Shown: positions 35,019 to 44,573, numbered from the stretch's first letter. The stretch is 64,000 bases of DNA from Cytophagales bacterium (GCA_013299045.1 JAAFJX010000023.1:1-64000); one strand, 5' to 3'. The notes: generated from the letters alone by a model not told the origin. Numbers and translations: made by a program.

Positions 35019-35050
35019 CAAAGATACAGCTTTGTTTGATAAATAGCAAA
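35019..35050 (-). promoter_or_regulatory. Predicted promoter of the CAT-anticodon tRNA
   Basis: On the minus strand TTTG (35050-35047), a 20-base spacer and TATCTTTG (35026-35019), about 43 bases before the tRNA. Confidence 0.7.
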
Positions 35051-35088
35051 CTTTTTAGGTACAAATAATTTGTATAGGCTCTCAAACG

Positions 35089-35118
35089 TTGCTTTTTGTT
35101 AAAAAGCAGCTAATTTTG
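35089..35118 (+). promoter_or_regulatory. Predicted promoter of the GNAT-like gene
   Basis: TTG (35089-35091), a 19-base spacer and TAATTTTG (35111-35118); the ATG at 35145 follows 26 bases later. Confidence 0.7.
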
Positions 35119-35144
35119 CAACTTTATTGCTAAAAAATGCCGCT

Positions 35145-36311
35145 ATGCAAATTATTTTGGTAAGTACGCCTATCCATGACCATGCGTTTCTGGACTTGTC
35201 CGTTAGACTCTATAAAGATGACCCTAACTGGATTCAACCACTTAACAAAGACATCGTGGGAATTTTTGACCCCAAAATCAACAAGGAGTTTAGAAATGGT
35301 GAAGCTCAGCGTTGGTTGCTTATGTCGAACAATGGCGTGGTAATAGGCCGTATTGCAGCTTTTTATAGCAAAAAAGAGCTAGAAAAAGACAATCCACAAC
35401 CAACTGGCGGCATGGGCTTTTTTGAGTGTATCAACTCGCAGGAGGCTGCTAATTTGTTGTTTGACACCGCTAAAGACTGGCTGCAGAGCAAAGGTATGCA
35501 GGCCATGGACGGCCCCATCAACTTTGGGCAACGCGACCAGTGGTGGGGGCTTTTGGTTGAGGGTTTTTATGAGCCAAATTATTGTTCTAACTATCATTTG
35601 CCGTACTATAAAGCCCTTTTTGAAACATATGGTTTTCAGGACTACTTTCAGCAGTTTACTTATCATGTGGCCGTAAAAGATAAACTCAAACCCAAGGTAA
35701 AGGAAAAAGGCGCACGTGTACTTGCCGACCCTGACTACACTTTCAGGCATTTAGAACCTCAAAATATAGCACAGCACGCCGAAGAATTTAGGACTATTTA
35801 CAACAAGGCATGGGTAAAACACAAAGGAGTGGGTGAAATGCGCAAGGAACAGGCCATGCTGATTATGAAAAAGATAAAGCCAATCATGGATCCTGAAATT
35901 ATATGGTTCGGCTACTACAAAGGTGAACCCATTGCTTTTTTCATTATGCTGCCCGAAGTCAATCAAATTTTTAAGCACATGAAGGGCAAATTTGGTATGG
36001 TAGAAAAGCTCAAATTTATGTGGCATAAGTGGCGCAAAACCTGCAAAAAAATGTTTGGTGTTGTCTTTGGCGTTGTTCCTGACTTTCAGGGCAGAGGAGT
36101 AGAATGCGCCATCGTGTTAGCTTTTGCGCCTCATGCTTTGCGTAAGGGCTTTCAATACACCGAATTAGAACTGAATTGGATAGGCGATTTTAATCCTAAA
36201 ATGTTGAGGGTGTCCGAAGACGTGGGTGGCGAAATCAAAAAGATACATATCACGTACCGCTACCTTTTTGACCGCGAAAAGCCCTTTGTCAGAATGGCCG
36301 CTATTAAGTAG
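35145..36311 (+). CDS. GNAT-like acyltransferase-fold protein of unknown substrate
   Basis: 388 residues from the ATG at 35145; a TTG 18 bases earlier is in frame but less likely. Features are an N-terminal GNAT-type module (DDPNWIQPLNKDIVGIFD, RIAAFYSKK), a conserved DGPINFGQRDQWWGLLVEGF block and a C-terminal GNAT-like core (VVPDFQGRGVECAIVLAFA), the last resembling the acetyl-CoA pyrophosphate loop Q/RxxGxG/A. Proteins of this shape are common and uncharacterised in Bacteroidota. No signal peptide. The gene is followed after 28 bases by inverted-repeat copy C. Confidence 0.65.
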   Translation: MQIILVSTPIHDHAFLDLSVRLYKDDPNWIQPLNKDIVGIFDPKINKEFRNGEAQRWLLMSNNGVVIGRIAAFYSKKELEKDNPQPTGGMGFFECINSQEAANLLFDTAKDWLQSKGMQAMDGPINFGQRDQWWGLLVEGFYEPNYCSNYHLPYYKALFETYGFQDYFQQFTYHVAVKDKLKPKVKEKGARVLADPDYTFRHLEPQNIAQHAEEFRTIYNKAWVKHKGVGEMRKEQAMLIMKKIKPIMDPEIIWFGYYKGEPIAFFIMLPEVNQIFKHMKGKFGMVEKLKFMWHKWRKTCKKMFGVVFGVVPDFQGRGVECAIVLAFAPHALRKGFQYTELELNWIGDFNPKMLRVSEDVGGEIKKIHITYRYLFDREKPFVRMAAIK

Positions 36312-36339
36312 CTGTTTCTTGAAAATACACCTAAAGTAT

Positions 36340-36609
36340 CTAGTAGTCCCTTAAAAATACAACAGCCTTTTTTCATCTAAACCGGCGAATGACTTTTTCT
36401 TTGATTCACTCTCTTGCAAAACAGAGTGGCACAGAAAATCTCACTCTCTGACCTTTGAGCCATTCGCTTTTGTCTGATGCGAGGCAGCGCAGACCGCGAG
36501 TAGTCCTTACAATTTTGCCAGTTAATTGACAAAATAGGCTAAAAACTAAGTGCTTTTTTAATTTACTGATAGTAAATATCTTAGATGTTTTTAAGGGACG
36601 ACTATTTAG
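36340..36609 (+). repeat. Inverted-repeat element, copy C
   Basis: It runs from CTAGTAGTCCCTTAAAAA to TTTTTAAGGGACGACTATTTAG. The inside shares long stretches with copy D, such as GAGCCATTCGCTTTTGTCTG and CGCGAGTAGTCCTTACAATT. It is about 270 bases with no reading frame. Confidence 0.8.
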
Positions 36610-36884
36610 CTTGTACTTAAGTGAGCGTATCGGTGAGGCTTGCTTTGTTTAATTGAGGGGTTTGTTTTATCTGCATACTGGGCTTCTGAGCAAACTCTAG
36701 CAAAGGACTAGTTTCATATTTTTCTCTTCGGCACACAGTTCTTTTACGAGAAAAGAAGCTCCTACAAAAAACCGAAGTCAATGCGGTTATAAGTATCGCA
36801 CTTACTACTAAATTTTTTTTGGCGCATAAAAACAAAAAACTGGCTTAGTCTATAAAAAAGACTATATATCCCTCTAAAAATTGC
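36610..36884. other. Non-coding interval after copy C
   Basis: A 72-codon minus-strand frame (36617-36835) exists but begins at TTG and has no recognisable domain. Otherwise nothing is seen; no clear terminator for the ElbB gene. Confidence 0.4.
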
Positions 36885-37583
36885 CTAACTTTCTTCATAG
36901 AGTACGGCCATTTCTACTAATTTTTGCATGGCGCGTTCTATGGCATCATAAATTTCATGTATGGAAGCCTCCATCATATAACAGGGTGTACTTAAAACGT
37001 TGTTTACGTCGTCCACCACCATACCGTCCTTGTCGCAATAAACGGCACGCGAACCTAAACTTACAATAGCCTCAGAAATATTGCCGATAGGATAGGGCGA
37101 GGCTTGCTCCAGGTTACCTACGGTTAGCTTCACGTTTTTTTGCTGGTCTTTGAGCGCCAACGCCACCGTAGTAGGGGCCATGCAAAGTGCAGCAATGGGC
37201 TTACCTTGACCCATAAACTTGATAATCAGATTTTTAACTTCTTCAAGGATAGTGGTATTTGCCCCTTCAAAAGCCCATTTAGAAAAATTCTTGGCCACAC
37301 CAAACCCGCCTGGCAGCACCAAAGCAGACAGTTCATCAATATTAACCTCTTCGGGCTTTATCAGTTTGCCGCGTGCTATACGCGCTGCCTCAACATAAAC
37401 GTTACGCTTTTCGGGCATTTCTTGGCCGTTGGTATGATTGATGACGTGATGTTGCAGTATATCTGGGGCTATACAGACAGCCTCTACACCAGCTTTGGCC
37501 AAAGCCAACATAACAAAGACGGACTCCTGAATCTCAGCGCCATCATAGACCCCGCAGCCAGATAGTAAAACTCCTATTTTCAT
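36885..37583 (-). CDS. elbB: ElbB-type DJ-1/PfpI-fold glyoxalase
   Basis: 232 residues. It begins MKIGVLLSGCGVYDGAEIQE; the DJ-1/PfpI fold is shown by LVLPGGFGVAKN and the nucleophile elbow AALCMAPTTVAL (Cys ~136). In E. coli ElbB has weak glyoxalase activity and was linked to isoprenoid production; its physiological role is unsettled. It lies 100 bases after murD on the same strand. Start and length agree with the family. Confidence 0.9.
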   Translation of the reverse strand: MKIGVLLSGCGVYDGAEIQESVFVMLALAKAGVEAVCIAPDILQHHVINHTNGQEMPEKRNVYVEAARIARGKLIKPEEVNIDELSALVLPGGFGVAKNFSKWAFEGANTTILEEVKNLIIKFMGQGKPIAALCMAPTTVALALKDQQKNVKLTVGNLEQASPYPIGNISEAIVSLGSRAVYCDKDGMVVDDVNNVLSTPCYMMEASIHEIYDAIERAMQKLVEMAVLYEES

Positions 37584-37683
37584 AACGCTAACAGACTAAT
37601 TTTAACTAATTTTAACCATAATACACACAATAGGGTTGGCAAAGTTGTTGTTTTTTTATATAAAACACAATCATTTTCACCAA

Positions 37684-39036
37684 CTAATCCTTATTTTTTG
37701 CAAAGATTTTATCTTGGCAATAAGCTCTGAACTGATTGCCTCTGTCTTCATAATTTTTGAACAAATCAAAGCTGGCACAAGCTGGTGATAGCAAAATGAC
37801 ATCGCCTGCCTGTGCAAAGCCAATAGCAGCATTCACAGCAGCATCTAAACTCTGTGTGCTGGCTATTTCTAAGCCCTTGCCCTCAAAGTATTTCAATAGT
37901 TTGCTGTTATCCTTTCCCATACAGACAAGAGCCTTGACGTGTTTGTTTACCAAATCGGCTATTTGGTCGTAATCATTGCCCTTATCCACGCCGCCCGCAA
38001 TCCAGACAATAGGCTCAGTAAAACTCTGCAAAGCATAAAAAACAGCATCTACATTGGTGGCTTTAGAATCGTTCACAAATTTTATCCCTTGGTGTTCTGC
38101 CACAGGTTCAAGCCTATGAGGGGCATTGACAAAACTCTTTAAGGCTTTTTGAATGGCCTCGTTGCTGATACCGGCCTCTTGCGCAGCCAAAATAGCAGCA
38201 CTAATATTCAGTTGATTATGAGGGCCTTTAAGAGGAAGTTCGTTTAGGGGGAGTGCTAAATCTTTTATTTGCAGTGTTTCTTCATGAAGAGTAGCGGCGC
38301 TCTCCGAATTGTGTAGGTCTATGCCTAGGCGTTTGATGTTTGGACGATGGTTTACAAGCGAAGGGTTTTGCTTAATATTCTCATCTGAAGCATTGTAAAT
38401 GAAGCAATTACCGTCTTTTTGTTTGTCAAATATTTTGAACTTGGCTGCTATATAGGCACGCATATCGTAGTTGTAGCGGTCTAGGTGGTCTGGGGTAATG
38501 TTTAGCAGAACAGCCGTATGACAGTGGAATTGATACACGTCGTCTAGCTGAAAGCTACTAATTTCCAGAACATAGTCCTCGTAGTTATTGCTCATAACAG
38601 CCTTTGCGAAGCTAATGCCTATGTTCCCTGCCAAACAAACTCGACGGCCAGCTTCTTTGAACAAATGATAGGTCAGTAAAGTAGTGGTGGTTTTTCCATT
38701 TGTACCCGTAATGCCCGTGATACGTGCATTTTTGACATACGGAAAAGCAAACTCCATTTCAGATACTACAGGAATGCCCTCGTGTCGGATAGCCTTCATC
38801 ACAGATGCGCTCTCAGAAATACCAGGGCTTTTAACAACAAGACTTGCTGTTAGGATTTTGGCTAAGCTGTGCGCACCAGTTTCATGGGCAATCTCAGCAG
38901 CTTCTAGTTCCTTTTTATACTTGTCTGCAATAAGCCCAGCGTCAGACAGAAAGACTTTTTTGCCCTTATCCTGCGCCAGTAATGCACATCCCACACCGCT
39001 CTCACCACCGCCAAGTACCACTACGTCAAACACCAT
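37684..39036 (-). CDS. murD: UDP-N-acetylmuramoylalanine--D-glutamate ligase
   Basis: 450 residues. The Mur ligase ATP loop GITGTNGKTTTTLL (~113) and the central LNITPDHLDRY are present, as is the C-terminal domain with NDSKATNVDAVFYAL and IAGGVDKGNDY. The N-terminal Rossmann-like domain starts VVLGGGESGVGCA, as in MurD. The enzyme adds D-glutamate to UDP-MurNAc-L-Ala in peptidoglycan synthesis in the cytosol. It stands apart from the usual mra/mur cluster in this window. Confidence 0.96.
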   Translation of the reverse strand: MVFDVVVLGGGESGVGCALLAQDKGKKVFLSDAGLIADKYKKELEAAEIAHETGAHSLAKILTASLVVKSPGISESASVMKAIRHEGIPVVSEMEFAFPYVKNARITGITGTNGKTTTTLLTYHLFKEAGRRVCLAGNIGISFAKAVMSNNYEDYVLEISSFQLDDVYQFHCHTAVLLNITPDHLDRYNYDMRAYIAAKFKIFDKQKDGNCFIYNASDENIKQNPSLVNHRPNIKRLGIDLHNSESAATLHEETLQIKDLALPLNELPLKGPHNQLNISAAILAAQEAGISNEAIQKALKSFVNAPHRLEPVAEHQGIKFVNDSKATNVDAVFYALQSFTEPIVWIAGGVDKGNDYDQIADLVNKHVKALVCMGKDNSKLLKYFEGKGLEIASTQSLDAAVNAAIGFAQAGDVILLSPACASFDLFKNYEDRGNQFRAYCQDKIFAKNKD

Positions 39037-39121
39037 TTGTTTTTTTTGATTAGATTTTGCACAAAAATACAGCCTAGTGTCCTATTTTAAAGCAAAAGCC
39101 TCTAAAATTTTACAGCAAACC

Positions 39122-40303
39122 TTATTTTGTTATCTTACAGCTAGGATTTTTGCTTTTGAGTGCGTCGAGTTCAGCATTTTTTAAGTTGATGCCCTTTAAG
39201 GTAAGTTCTTGCAAAGCAGACCAGGTCAGAATACTTGAAAGATTGTCTATTTCGCTGTAAGAGAGCATTAAAACGTTTATATCGCTCAATCCTTTAATAG
39301 GTTCTAAGCTACTTACCCTTGTACCGCTGATGTCTAAATGCCGCAAACTTTTGGCGTAGGCCAAGGGTAATAAATTAGACACTTTCGTTTCGGCCAACAC
39401 TACCTTTTGTAATCTTGGTGCCGAGTTGGCCAGAGGGCTAATATCCGAAACTGCCGTATTGGAGCAGTCTATAAATTTAATATTTTCCAAACCTTTGAGA
39501 GCCTGCAAATTATTGACTTTTGTTCCTCGGCAATCAATGGATTCTAATAGTTTCATCTCTGCCAATGCGGATAGGTCGCTCACCTCTGTATTACTAAAGT
39601 CTATGGATTTAAGTTTAGTAAGTTGTTTGAGGGGCGCAAGCGACTTTAGAACCGTTTTCGAACCGCGAATTTTGCTGCAATCCAGACTTTGCATATTCAA
39701 GATTTCGTTTAAGTCTGAAGGCATTAGCTCGGTTTTTTTATTCAAATTTTTCTTAAAAATCTGTTTCCACTCTAACTCTAAGCCCTGCCACCAAACTAAA
39801 GTTGCATTAGTGGGTGCGCTGTTCGTGGGGTCTGCTACCACAATGGGTGGAGTTGTTTCTCCTTTTGCTTTTTGAATTTGGGCAGAAATTTTCTCGATAG
39901 TAGCGGGGTCTGGTGTTGCAGACTCATTCATTTGCAAAGTACTAACAATTTTTTTGAGAGGGCTTTTAGCATCTAAGCCAGCGCTCAAGTCTGTATGAAT
40001 ATGAATGGGATTCACCGAAAAATGTACTTTGGCGTGCGACCAGCGGGAGTAGAGGCGAGTTCCCAAAAAAATGAGAGTAGCAGCCACCAAGCCCATGACA
40101 AGCCAGTCGCTGAAGCCAAAAGACGCTAATCCTTTTGAGTCCGAGCTTATTGGTGGCTTGTTGCTGTTCTCTAACACGGGTCTTTTATACTGGGTCTGTG
40201 GTGATGTAGGCAAGGTAGTAGGCATGACTGAATCGATTTGGGCATTAATCAGCACTTTACTTTTGCCTAAAAGGCGTTCAAAGTTTATACCAAGCCTTCT
40301 CAT
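39122..40303 (-). CDS. Membrane-anchored leucine-rich repeat protein
   Basis: 393 residues. A cytosolic N-terminus (~1-68, polar, Pro/Ser-rich) is followed by one membrane helix (~70-88) and a linker. Then, ~205-385, come about eight internalin-like LRR units of ~22 residues with the core L..IDxSxTxVSDLSAL (TEVSDLSALAEM, TKVNNLQALKGL, TAVSDISPLANS, TRVSSLEPIKGL). LRRs make curved binding surfaces, so a role in protein binding at the envelope is likely. The partner is unknown. Confidence 0.8.
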   Translation of the reverse strand: MRRLGINFERLLGKSKVLINAQIDSVMPTTLPTSPQTQYKRPVLENSNKPPISSDSKGLASFGFSDWLVMGLVAATLIFLGTRLYSRWSHAKVHFSVNPIHIHTDLSAGLDAKSPLKKIVSTLQMNESATPDPATIEKISAQIQKAKGETTPPIVVADPTNSAPTNATLVWWQGLELEWKQIFKKNLNKKTELMPSDLNEILNMQSLDCSKIRGSKTVLKSLAPLKQLTKLKSIDFSNTEVSDLSALAEMKLLESIDCRGTKVNNLQALKGLENIKFIDCSNTAVSDISPLANSAPRLQKVVLAETKVSNLLPLAYAKSLRHLDISGTRVSSLEPIKGLSDINVLMLSYSEIDNLSSILTWSALQELTLKGINLKNAELDALKSKNPSCKITK

Positions 40304-40430
40304 TTTTCGCCGAGTATGGCTTTACACTCGACCAAGTATAGGCTCTTGATAAGTTTTAAAAAAATAGCATCATTCACCATACTTCCCCTTGTTTTGACAA
40401 ACAACCATCAATTTTCAAAAAACAAGCTCT

Positions 40431-40764
40431 TAATTAGTTGCCTCTTAAAATATATCTAAAGTATTTATTTTCAGCAAATTAAATAAGAATTTCATCTTTA
40501 AAATCTCTTAGTTTTTAGCCTATTTTGTCGAATAGCCGGCAAAATTGTAAGGACTACTCGCGGTCTGCCATGCCTCGCATCAGACAAAAGCGAATGGCTC
40601 AAATGTCAGAGGATGAGATTTTCTGTGCAATTATGTTTTGCAAGAGAGTGAATCAGAGAAAAAGCCAAAAAAAATCATGAGAGTGTTCCTAAAGCAGATA
40701 AATCATATCAATCAATTGACGTGCCTGTTCTTATCCAGACTTTTTAAGGGACAACTATTTAGCC
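40431..40764 (-). repeat. Inverted-repeat element, copy D (minus orientation)
   Basis: On the minus strand it runs from GGCTAAATAGTTGTCCCTT to TTAAGAGGCAACTAATTAAG and is continued by AGCTTGTTTTTTG outside. It carries the TTTATCTGCTTTAGGAACAC stretch of copies A and B and the GAGCCATTCGCTTTTGTCTG stretch of copy C, so it is the most complete single copy. Its first bases supply the TAA stop of the heme O synthase gene. The remaining bases 40304-40430 upstream of the LRR gene show nothing else. Confidence 0.8.
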
Positions 40765-41661
40765 AATTTTAGTAAGCAGAATAGTGATTTGTGTTAGAGG
40801 TAAATACACAAACGATGAGAACATCAAGGCGAGGGCGGCTTGGCGCGAGCCATCACGAACGAGCCAAAGAGCCGGAACAAGAAACAGCACCCCGCTCGCA
40901 ACCAAAATCCAAACCGACGTAAAGTTGCAAAGACCATAACGCCAAGGCAAAATACCAACAGGAACAAGCAAAATCGTATAAATGGCTATTTGAATAGCTG
41001 CCATTGTGTTTTTTTCGCCACCCGGCAACAAGCGGAAGCCTGCCTTGCGATAGTCTTCGTCGCCCACCCAAGCAATAGCCCAAAAGTGAGGAAACTGCCA
41101 AATAAACTGCATTCCAAAAATTATCCAAATACTAATATCCAAACTATTGGTGGCCGCTAACCAACCTATAAGAGGCGGAAAAGCACCAGGAAAAGCCCCT
41201 ACAAAAACAGCGACTGCATTTTTTCGTTTGAGCGGCGTATAAACAAAGCCGTATAAAAGCAAAGAAAAAAGCCCCATCAAAGTAGCCCCTAGGTTAGATG
41301 CCCAATACACTAAACCAGAGCCTATTATAGCCATCAATACAATAAAATAAACGGCTTCTTGAACGGATAAAAAGTTCATGGGGAGAGGGCGACCCTGCGT
41401 TCGAATCATGAGCTTATCCAACTCTTTTTCAATGATTTGGTTGATAGAGTTAGCGGCTGCTGTTACCAAAAAACTGCCCAATGAAAACAGACCCAATCTC
41501 AACCAGTCTATGTTATTGCTAGAGCCTAGAGCATAACCAAAAGCAGCGGAGAATATCACCAAACCAGACAAACGCGGCTTTGACATAATCCAGAACTGTT
41601 TGAGTTTGAAAAACCATTCGCGTACTGTCAAGTTAGATTGAGAGGAAGGCTGAGTGTGCAT
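40759..41661 (-). CDS. ctaB: Heme O synthase (protoheme IX farnesyltransferase)
   Basis: 300 residues with about eight or nine membrane helices. UbiA-family Asp-rich sites are present: NSINQIIEKELDKLMIRTQGRPLP (positions ~85-108), with the N..xxD-type first site and the TxxRPLP motif diagnostic of CyoE/CtaB, and a second site around WVGDEDYRKAGFRLLP. It attaches farnesyl to heme B for heme-copper oxidases. No oxidase subunit genes adjoin it. The last two codons plus stop (GGC TAA) lie within inverted-repeat copy D. Confidence 0.94.
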   Translation of the reverse strand: MHTQPSSQSNLTVREWFFKLKQFWIMSKPRLSGLVIFSAAFGYALGSSNNIDWLRLGLFSLGSFLVTAAANSINQIIEKELDKLMIRTQGRPLPMNFLSVQEAVYFIVLMAIIGSGLVYWASNLGATLMGLFSLLLYGFVYTPLKRKNAVAVFVGAFPGAFPPLIGWLAATNSLDISIWIIFGMQFIWQFPHFWAIAWVGDEDYRKAGFRLLPGGEKNTMAAIQIAIYTILLVPVGILPWRYGLCNFTSVWILVASGVLFLVPALWLVRDGSRQAALALMFSSFVYLPLTQITILLTKIG

Positions 41662-41894
41662 GGAAGCTTAGAAGGTAATTTAGTGCGTGCGCACACGCTA
41701 CATGAGGCTGCAAAAATACATAATACTTTGTTCTAATAAATTGTTATGCAAACAAATATTCTTAAACTCTTGTTTTCTACACCAATGGTTTTATTTTTTT
41801 GCAGTGGCTTTTTTGCAAGATTGATACCATTTTTTCGGTTCTACCAATTCAAGATATGACAAATTAAAGAAGATTAGTCTTTCTCTAATAATGT

Positions 41895-41906
41895 AGCTAG
41901 TCGTCC
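41895..41906 (-). repeat. Short terminal-repeat fragment (copy F)
   Basis: AGCTAGTCGTCC is the outer part of the family's terminal repeat. It lies 6 bases beyond the stop of the EamA gene. Only 12 bases match, so this could be chance. Confidence 0.4.
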
Positions 41907-41912
41907 AATTTT

Positions 41913-42824
41913 TCATTTTTTATCTTCGTTGGCTACGCTTGGCTGCCCCAGTGTAGGAGTGCTTATTTTTACGCAATAAACGCCTGCGGCAATCAGCAAA
42001 ACGCTTATAAAATGCTGCCAGCCAAAAGATTCACCATCATATAAACCAATAGCAATAGCCACCAAAGGCATGATGTAGGTAACTAAGCTCGCAAAAACCG
42101 GATTGGTTATTTTGAGTAATACATTGAACAAGATGAGAGCAAGACCACTACCTAAAATCCCCAATATACTCACTGCACCTAGAGCCTGCCAAAAAAGTGG
42201 AGCAGTGGCCGCCTTTTGCCAAAACCCACTAAAACCCAGATAAACCCATGCAATAGGGCTAACTAAGAGCAGGCTGGCTACGGAAGTCAAAACAGGGTCT
42301 TCGTTTTGAATCTTAAATTTAATGAAATTAATATTTGTCCCATACAAAAAAGTGGCTAAAACTATCAACAACGCATACACATTGAAGCTACCAAGCCCAC
42401 CTGATGCCGCAATACTAAGGCAGGTAGCGCCCCCAAAAGACAATAAAATGCCCGATACCTGCATACGCAAAAGCATTTGTTTAAAGAAAATACGCCCTAC
42501 CAAAAGCGAAAACAAGGGCGAAAGCGCATTCAGAATACCTGCAACAGAGCTATCTAGGCGAGTTTGGGCAAATGAAAACAAAAAAGCAGGCACTAAGTTG
42601 CCGCAAAGACCCGCAAAAATATAAAAATGTGCTTGTGATAGTTTTATCTTCTTGAGCTTATGAAAGCCCACCAAAAACAAAAAAATAGAGGAGGCTGCTA
42701 TGCGCAAAGTAGCGGCCTCTTCGGGCGTAAAAACCACCAAGGCGCGTTTTATCAAAATGAAAGAACAGCCCCAAATGCCCGACAGGACGAGCAGAAGTAT
42801 CCATGCTAATCTATTATTATTCAT
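41913..42824 (-). CDS. EamA-family (drug/metabolite) transporter
   Basis: 303 residues with ten hydrophobic segments arranged as two EamA repeats (~5-138 and ~150-290). The first begins WILLLVLSGIWGCSFILIKRAL and the second shows the typical TYIMPLVAIAIGLYDGESF end. Such proteins are inner-membrane exporters of amino acids or other metabolites; the substrate cannot be inferred. It is divergent from the PP2C gene. Confidence 0.88.
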   Translation of the reverse strand: MNNNRLAWILLLVLSGIWGCSFILIKRALVVFTPEEAATLRIAASSIFLFLVGFHKLKKIKLSQAHFYIFAGLCGNLVPAFLFSFAQTRLDSSVAGILNALSPLFSLLVGRIFFKQMLLRMQVSGILLSFGGATCLSIAASGGLGSFNVYALLIVLATFLYGTNINFIKFKIQNEDPVLTSVASLLLVSPIAWVYLGFSGFWQKAATAPLFWQALGAVSILGILGSGLALILFNVLLKITNPVFASLVTYIMPLVAIAIGLYDGESFGWQHFISVLLIAAGVYCVKISTPTLGQPSVANEDKK

Positions 42825-43111
42825 GCTTAAAACGAATGCGGAGCGCTAAAACCAAGAGCGCAAAAAGAAACAAAGATAGAAACAAAAGCGAGGGGGCGCT
42901 CGCAAAGTGAGGCACAAAGTTAGATGCTTTTTTCAGAAATCAGACTTTTTTGCCTATTATTGCGCCGTATTTTAAGATACAAAGATTCTGAGCCAGCATT
43001 AGGGTTTGGCGCAAAGTTTGTATTACGTCCACAAAGATTCAAAAATGGCGCAGGAATTTGTGAACTACCCACCCATTTTTGTTTTTTTTGATATAACAAA
43101 AAAAAGCACAT

Positions 43112-44440
43112 TTGAGTACCATACAGACATATCAAGTATCTGGTTTTACAGACAAGGGCTTAGTAAGGCCAATCAATGAGGACAATATTCTGGTTTCTAA
43201 ACATTTAGACTCTGGTTTTTGGTCTTTGGAGCGCGATGAGTCTGTTGAGCTGGCAGCACACGAGGGCTTGGTTTTAATAGTGGCAGACGGTATGGGTGGG
43301 GCCAATGCAGGCGAAATTGCCTCTGCTACAGCTATCGAAGTCATTAAAAATACCTTTGCACGAATTGCACCCGTTCCTCTAAGCCTTGAGGAGAGGCACT
43401 TTATCATGCTCAAAATGCTTCAGGAGGCTCATGGGCAAATACTTAGGCTTGCACAACAGCGCGTGAGCTATACAGGCATGGGCACTACAGTTGTGCTAGC
43501 ATGGGTTTCAGACGGAACAGCCTATTTGGCATGGAGCGGAGACAGCAGAGCTTGTTTGCTACAGAAAAATAATCAGCTCAAATGCCTTACCAATGACCAT
43601 TCGGTGGTTTGGGAAATGGTGATGCGTGGCGAAATTACCCCAGAACAGTCCCGAACTCACCCCGACAGCAACATCATCACGCAGAGCCTAGGCGACGTAC
43701 ACCAAAGCCCTGTACCGAACGTCAGCCATGTTAAGCTAGAAATAGGCGACCGTCTCTTGCTCTGTTCGGACGGCCTCAACAGCATGCTACCAGACGAAGC
43801 CATACAGCGCTTTTGCAGCAATAATCCGCCTCAGCCACCTTCCAAAATTTGCGAAAAACTCATCAGAGCGGCCAATATGGCTGGCGGAGCAGACAACATA
43901 TCCGTTATTGTTCTTGATTATTGCCCCGCCCAAACCCTTGCCGAAAGCAAACAACCCATAGAAAATAAAAAATGGTGGCTGGCACTGCTCTTGGCCGTTG
44001 TTCTGCTGGCTGCTTTGTTGTACTGGATTTTTTACCATAACCCCAACGCACAGGTACATGAAAGCACAGCGCCCGATGCGCCCCTTGTGCAAAACGAGTT
44101 GCCCATCATAGACAGCAGTTTACAGAACACCAATACCAAAGAGCCTGAAATACCTAAAATAAAAATTCCGCAACAAGCCCAAATTTTCAGAGAGGTCAAA
44201 GCCCTCCGCCAGCAAATTCAAGAGCGCTTAACCAATCTACAAGATGATATGAGCCTTAGTGTTGCCAAAAAAAGAAAAGTAGCGGACGTTCAAGAGGCTT
44301 ACATGGCTAATACGAACAATTACGAGCAATTCTTGGCCACGCTCCAAAGCGATTCCCTTTCAGGGATTGAACGCATAAAAATAGAAAATTATAAAACCTT
44401 ATTGAGCAAGTACCAAGAAGAACTGGCTTTTGTAAAGTAA
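43112..44440 (+). CDS. PP2C-type Ser/Thr protein phosphatase with membrane anchor
   Basis: 442 residues starting at TTG; a stop lies in frame 16 bases upstream and no ATG is available, so the start is unusual but forced. PP2C motifs appear in order: GLVRPINEDN, VADGMGGANAGEIA, YTGMGTTVVLAW, WSGDSRACLL, TNDHSVV, LLLCSDGLNSM, GGADNISVIVLD, with all metal-binding Asp residues. A single membrane helix (~291-311) is followed by a ~130-residue extracytoplasmic coiled-coil-like tail, so the phosphatase faces the cytosol. In other bacteria such proteins oppose PASTA or Hanks-type kinases; no kinase is in the window. Confidence 0.92.
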   Translation: MSTIQTYQVSGFTDKGLVRPINEDNILVSKHLDSGFWSLERDESVELAAHEGLVLIVADGMGGANAGEIASATAIEVIKNTFARIAPVPLSLEERHFIMLKMLQEAHGQILRLAQQRVSYTGMGTTVVLAWVSDGTAYLAWSGDSRACLLQKNNQLKCLTNDHSVVWEMVMRGEITPEQSRTHPDSNIITQSLGDVHQSPVPNVSHVKLEIGDRLLLCSDGLNSMLPDEAIQRFCSNNPPQPPSKICEKLIRAANMAGGADNISVIVLDYCPAQTLAESKQPIENKKWWLALLLAVVLLAALLYWIFYHNPNAQVHESTAPDAPLVQNELPIIDSSLQNTNTKEPEIPKIKIPQQAQIFREVKALRQQIQERLTNLQDDMSLSVAKKRKVADVQEAYMANTNNYEQFLATLQSDSLSGIERIKIENYKTLLSKYQEELAFVK

Positions 44441-44504
44441 GGCCAACCTCCTTACTAAAGAGCATCAATCAAAACAGCATTCAAAAAAATTAGGGCATAA
44501 CATC

Positions 44505-44535
44505 TTTAAGACTATCAATTTCTTAGCTATCTTTG
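44505..44535 (+). promoter_or_regulatory. Predicted promoter of the aldolase gene
   Basis: TTTA (44505-44508), a 19-base spacer and TATCTTTG (44528-44535); the start codon follows 38 bases later. Confidence 0.6.
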
Positions 44536-44573
44536 TGGCCAAATCGTATAAATCTACAAGCCTCTGAACTTTT

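Noticed and set aside
36617-36835. Minus-strand 72-codon frame with a hydrophobic start
   Set aside because: It starts at TTG, lacks any promoter box or known domain and lies between a repeat element and ElbB; not supported enough to list as a gene.
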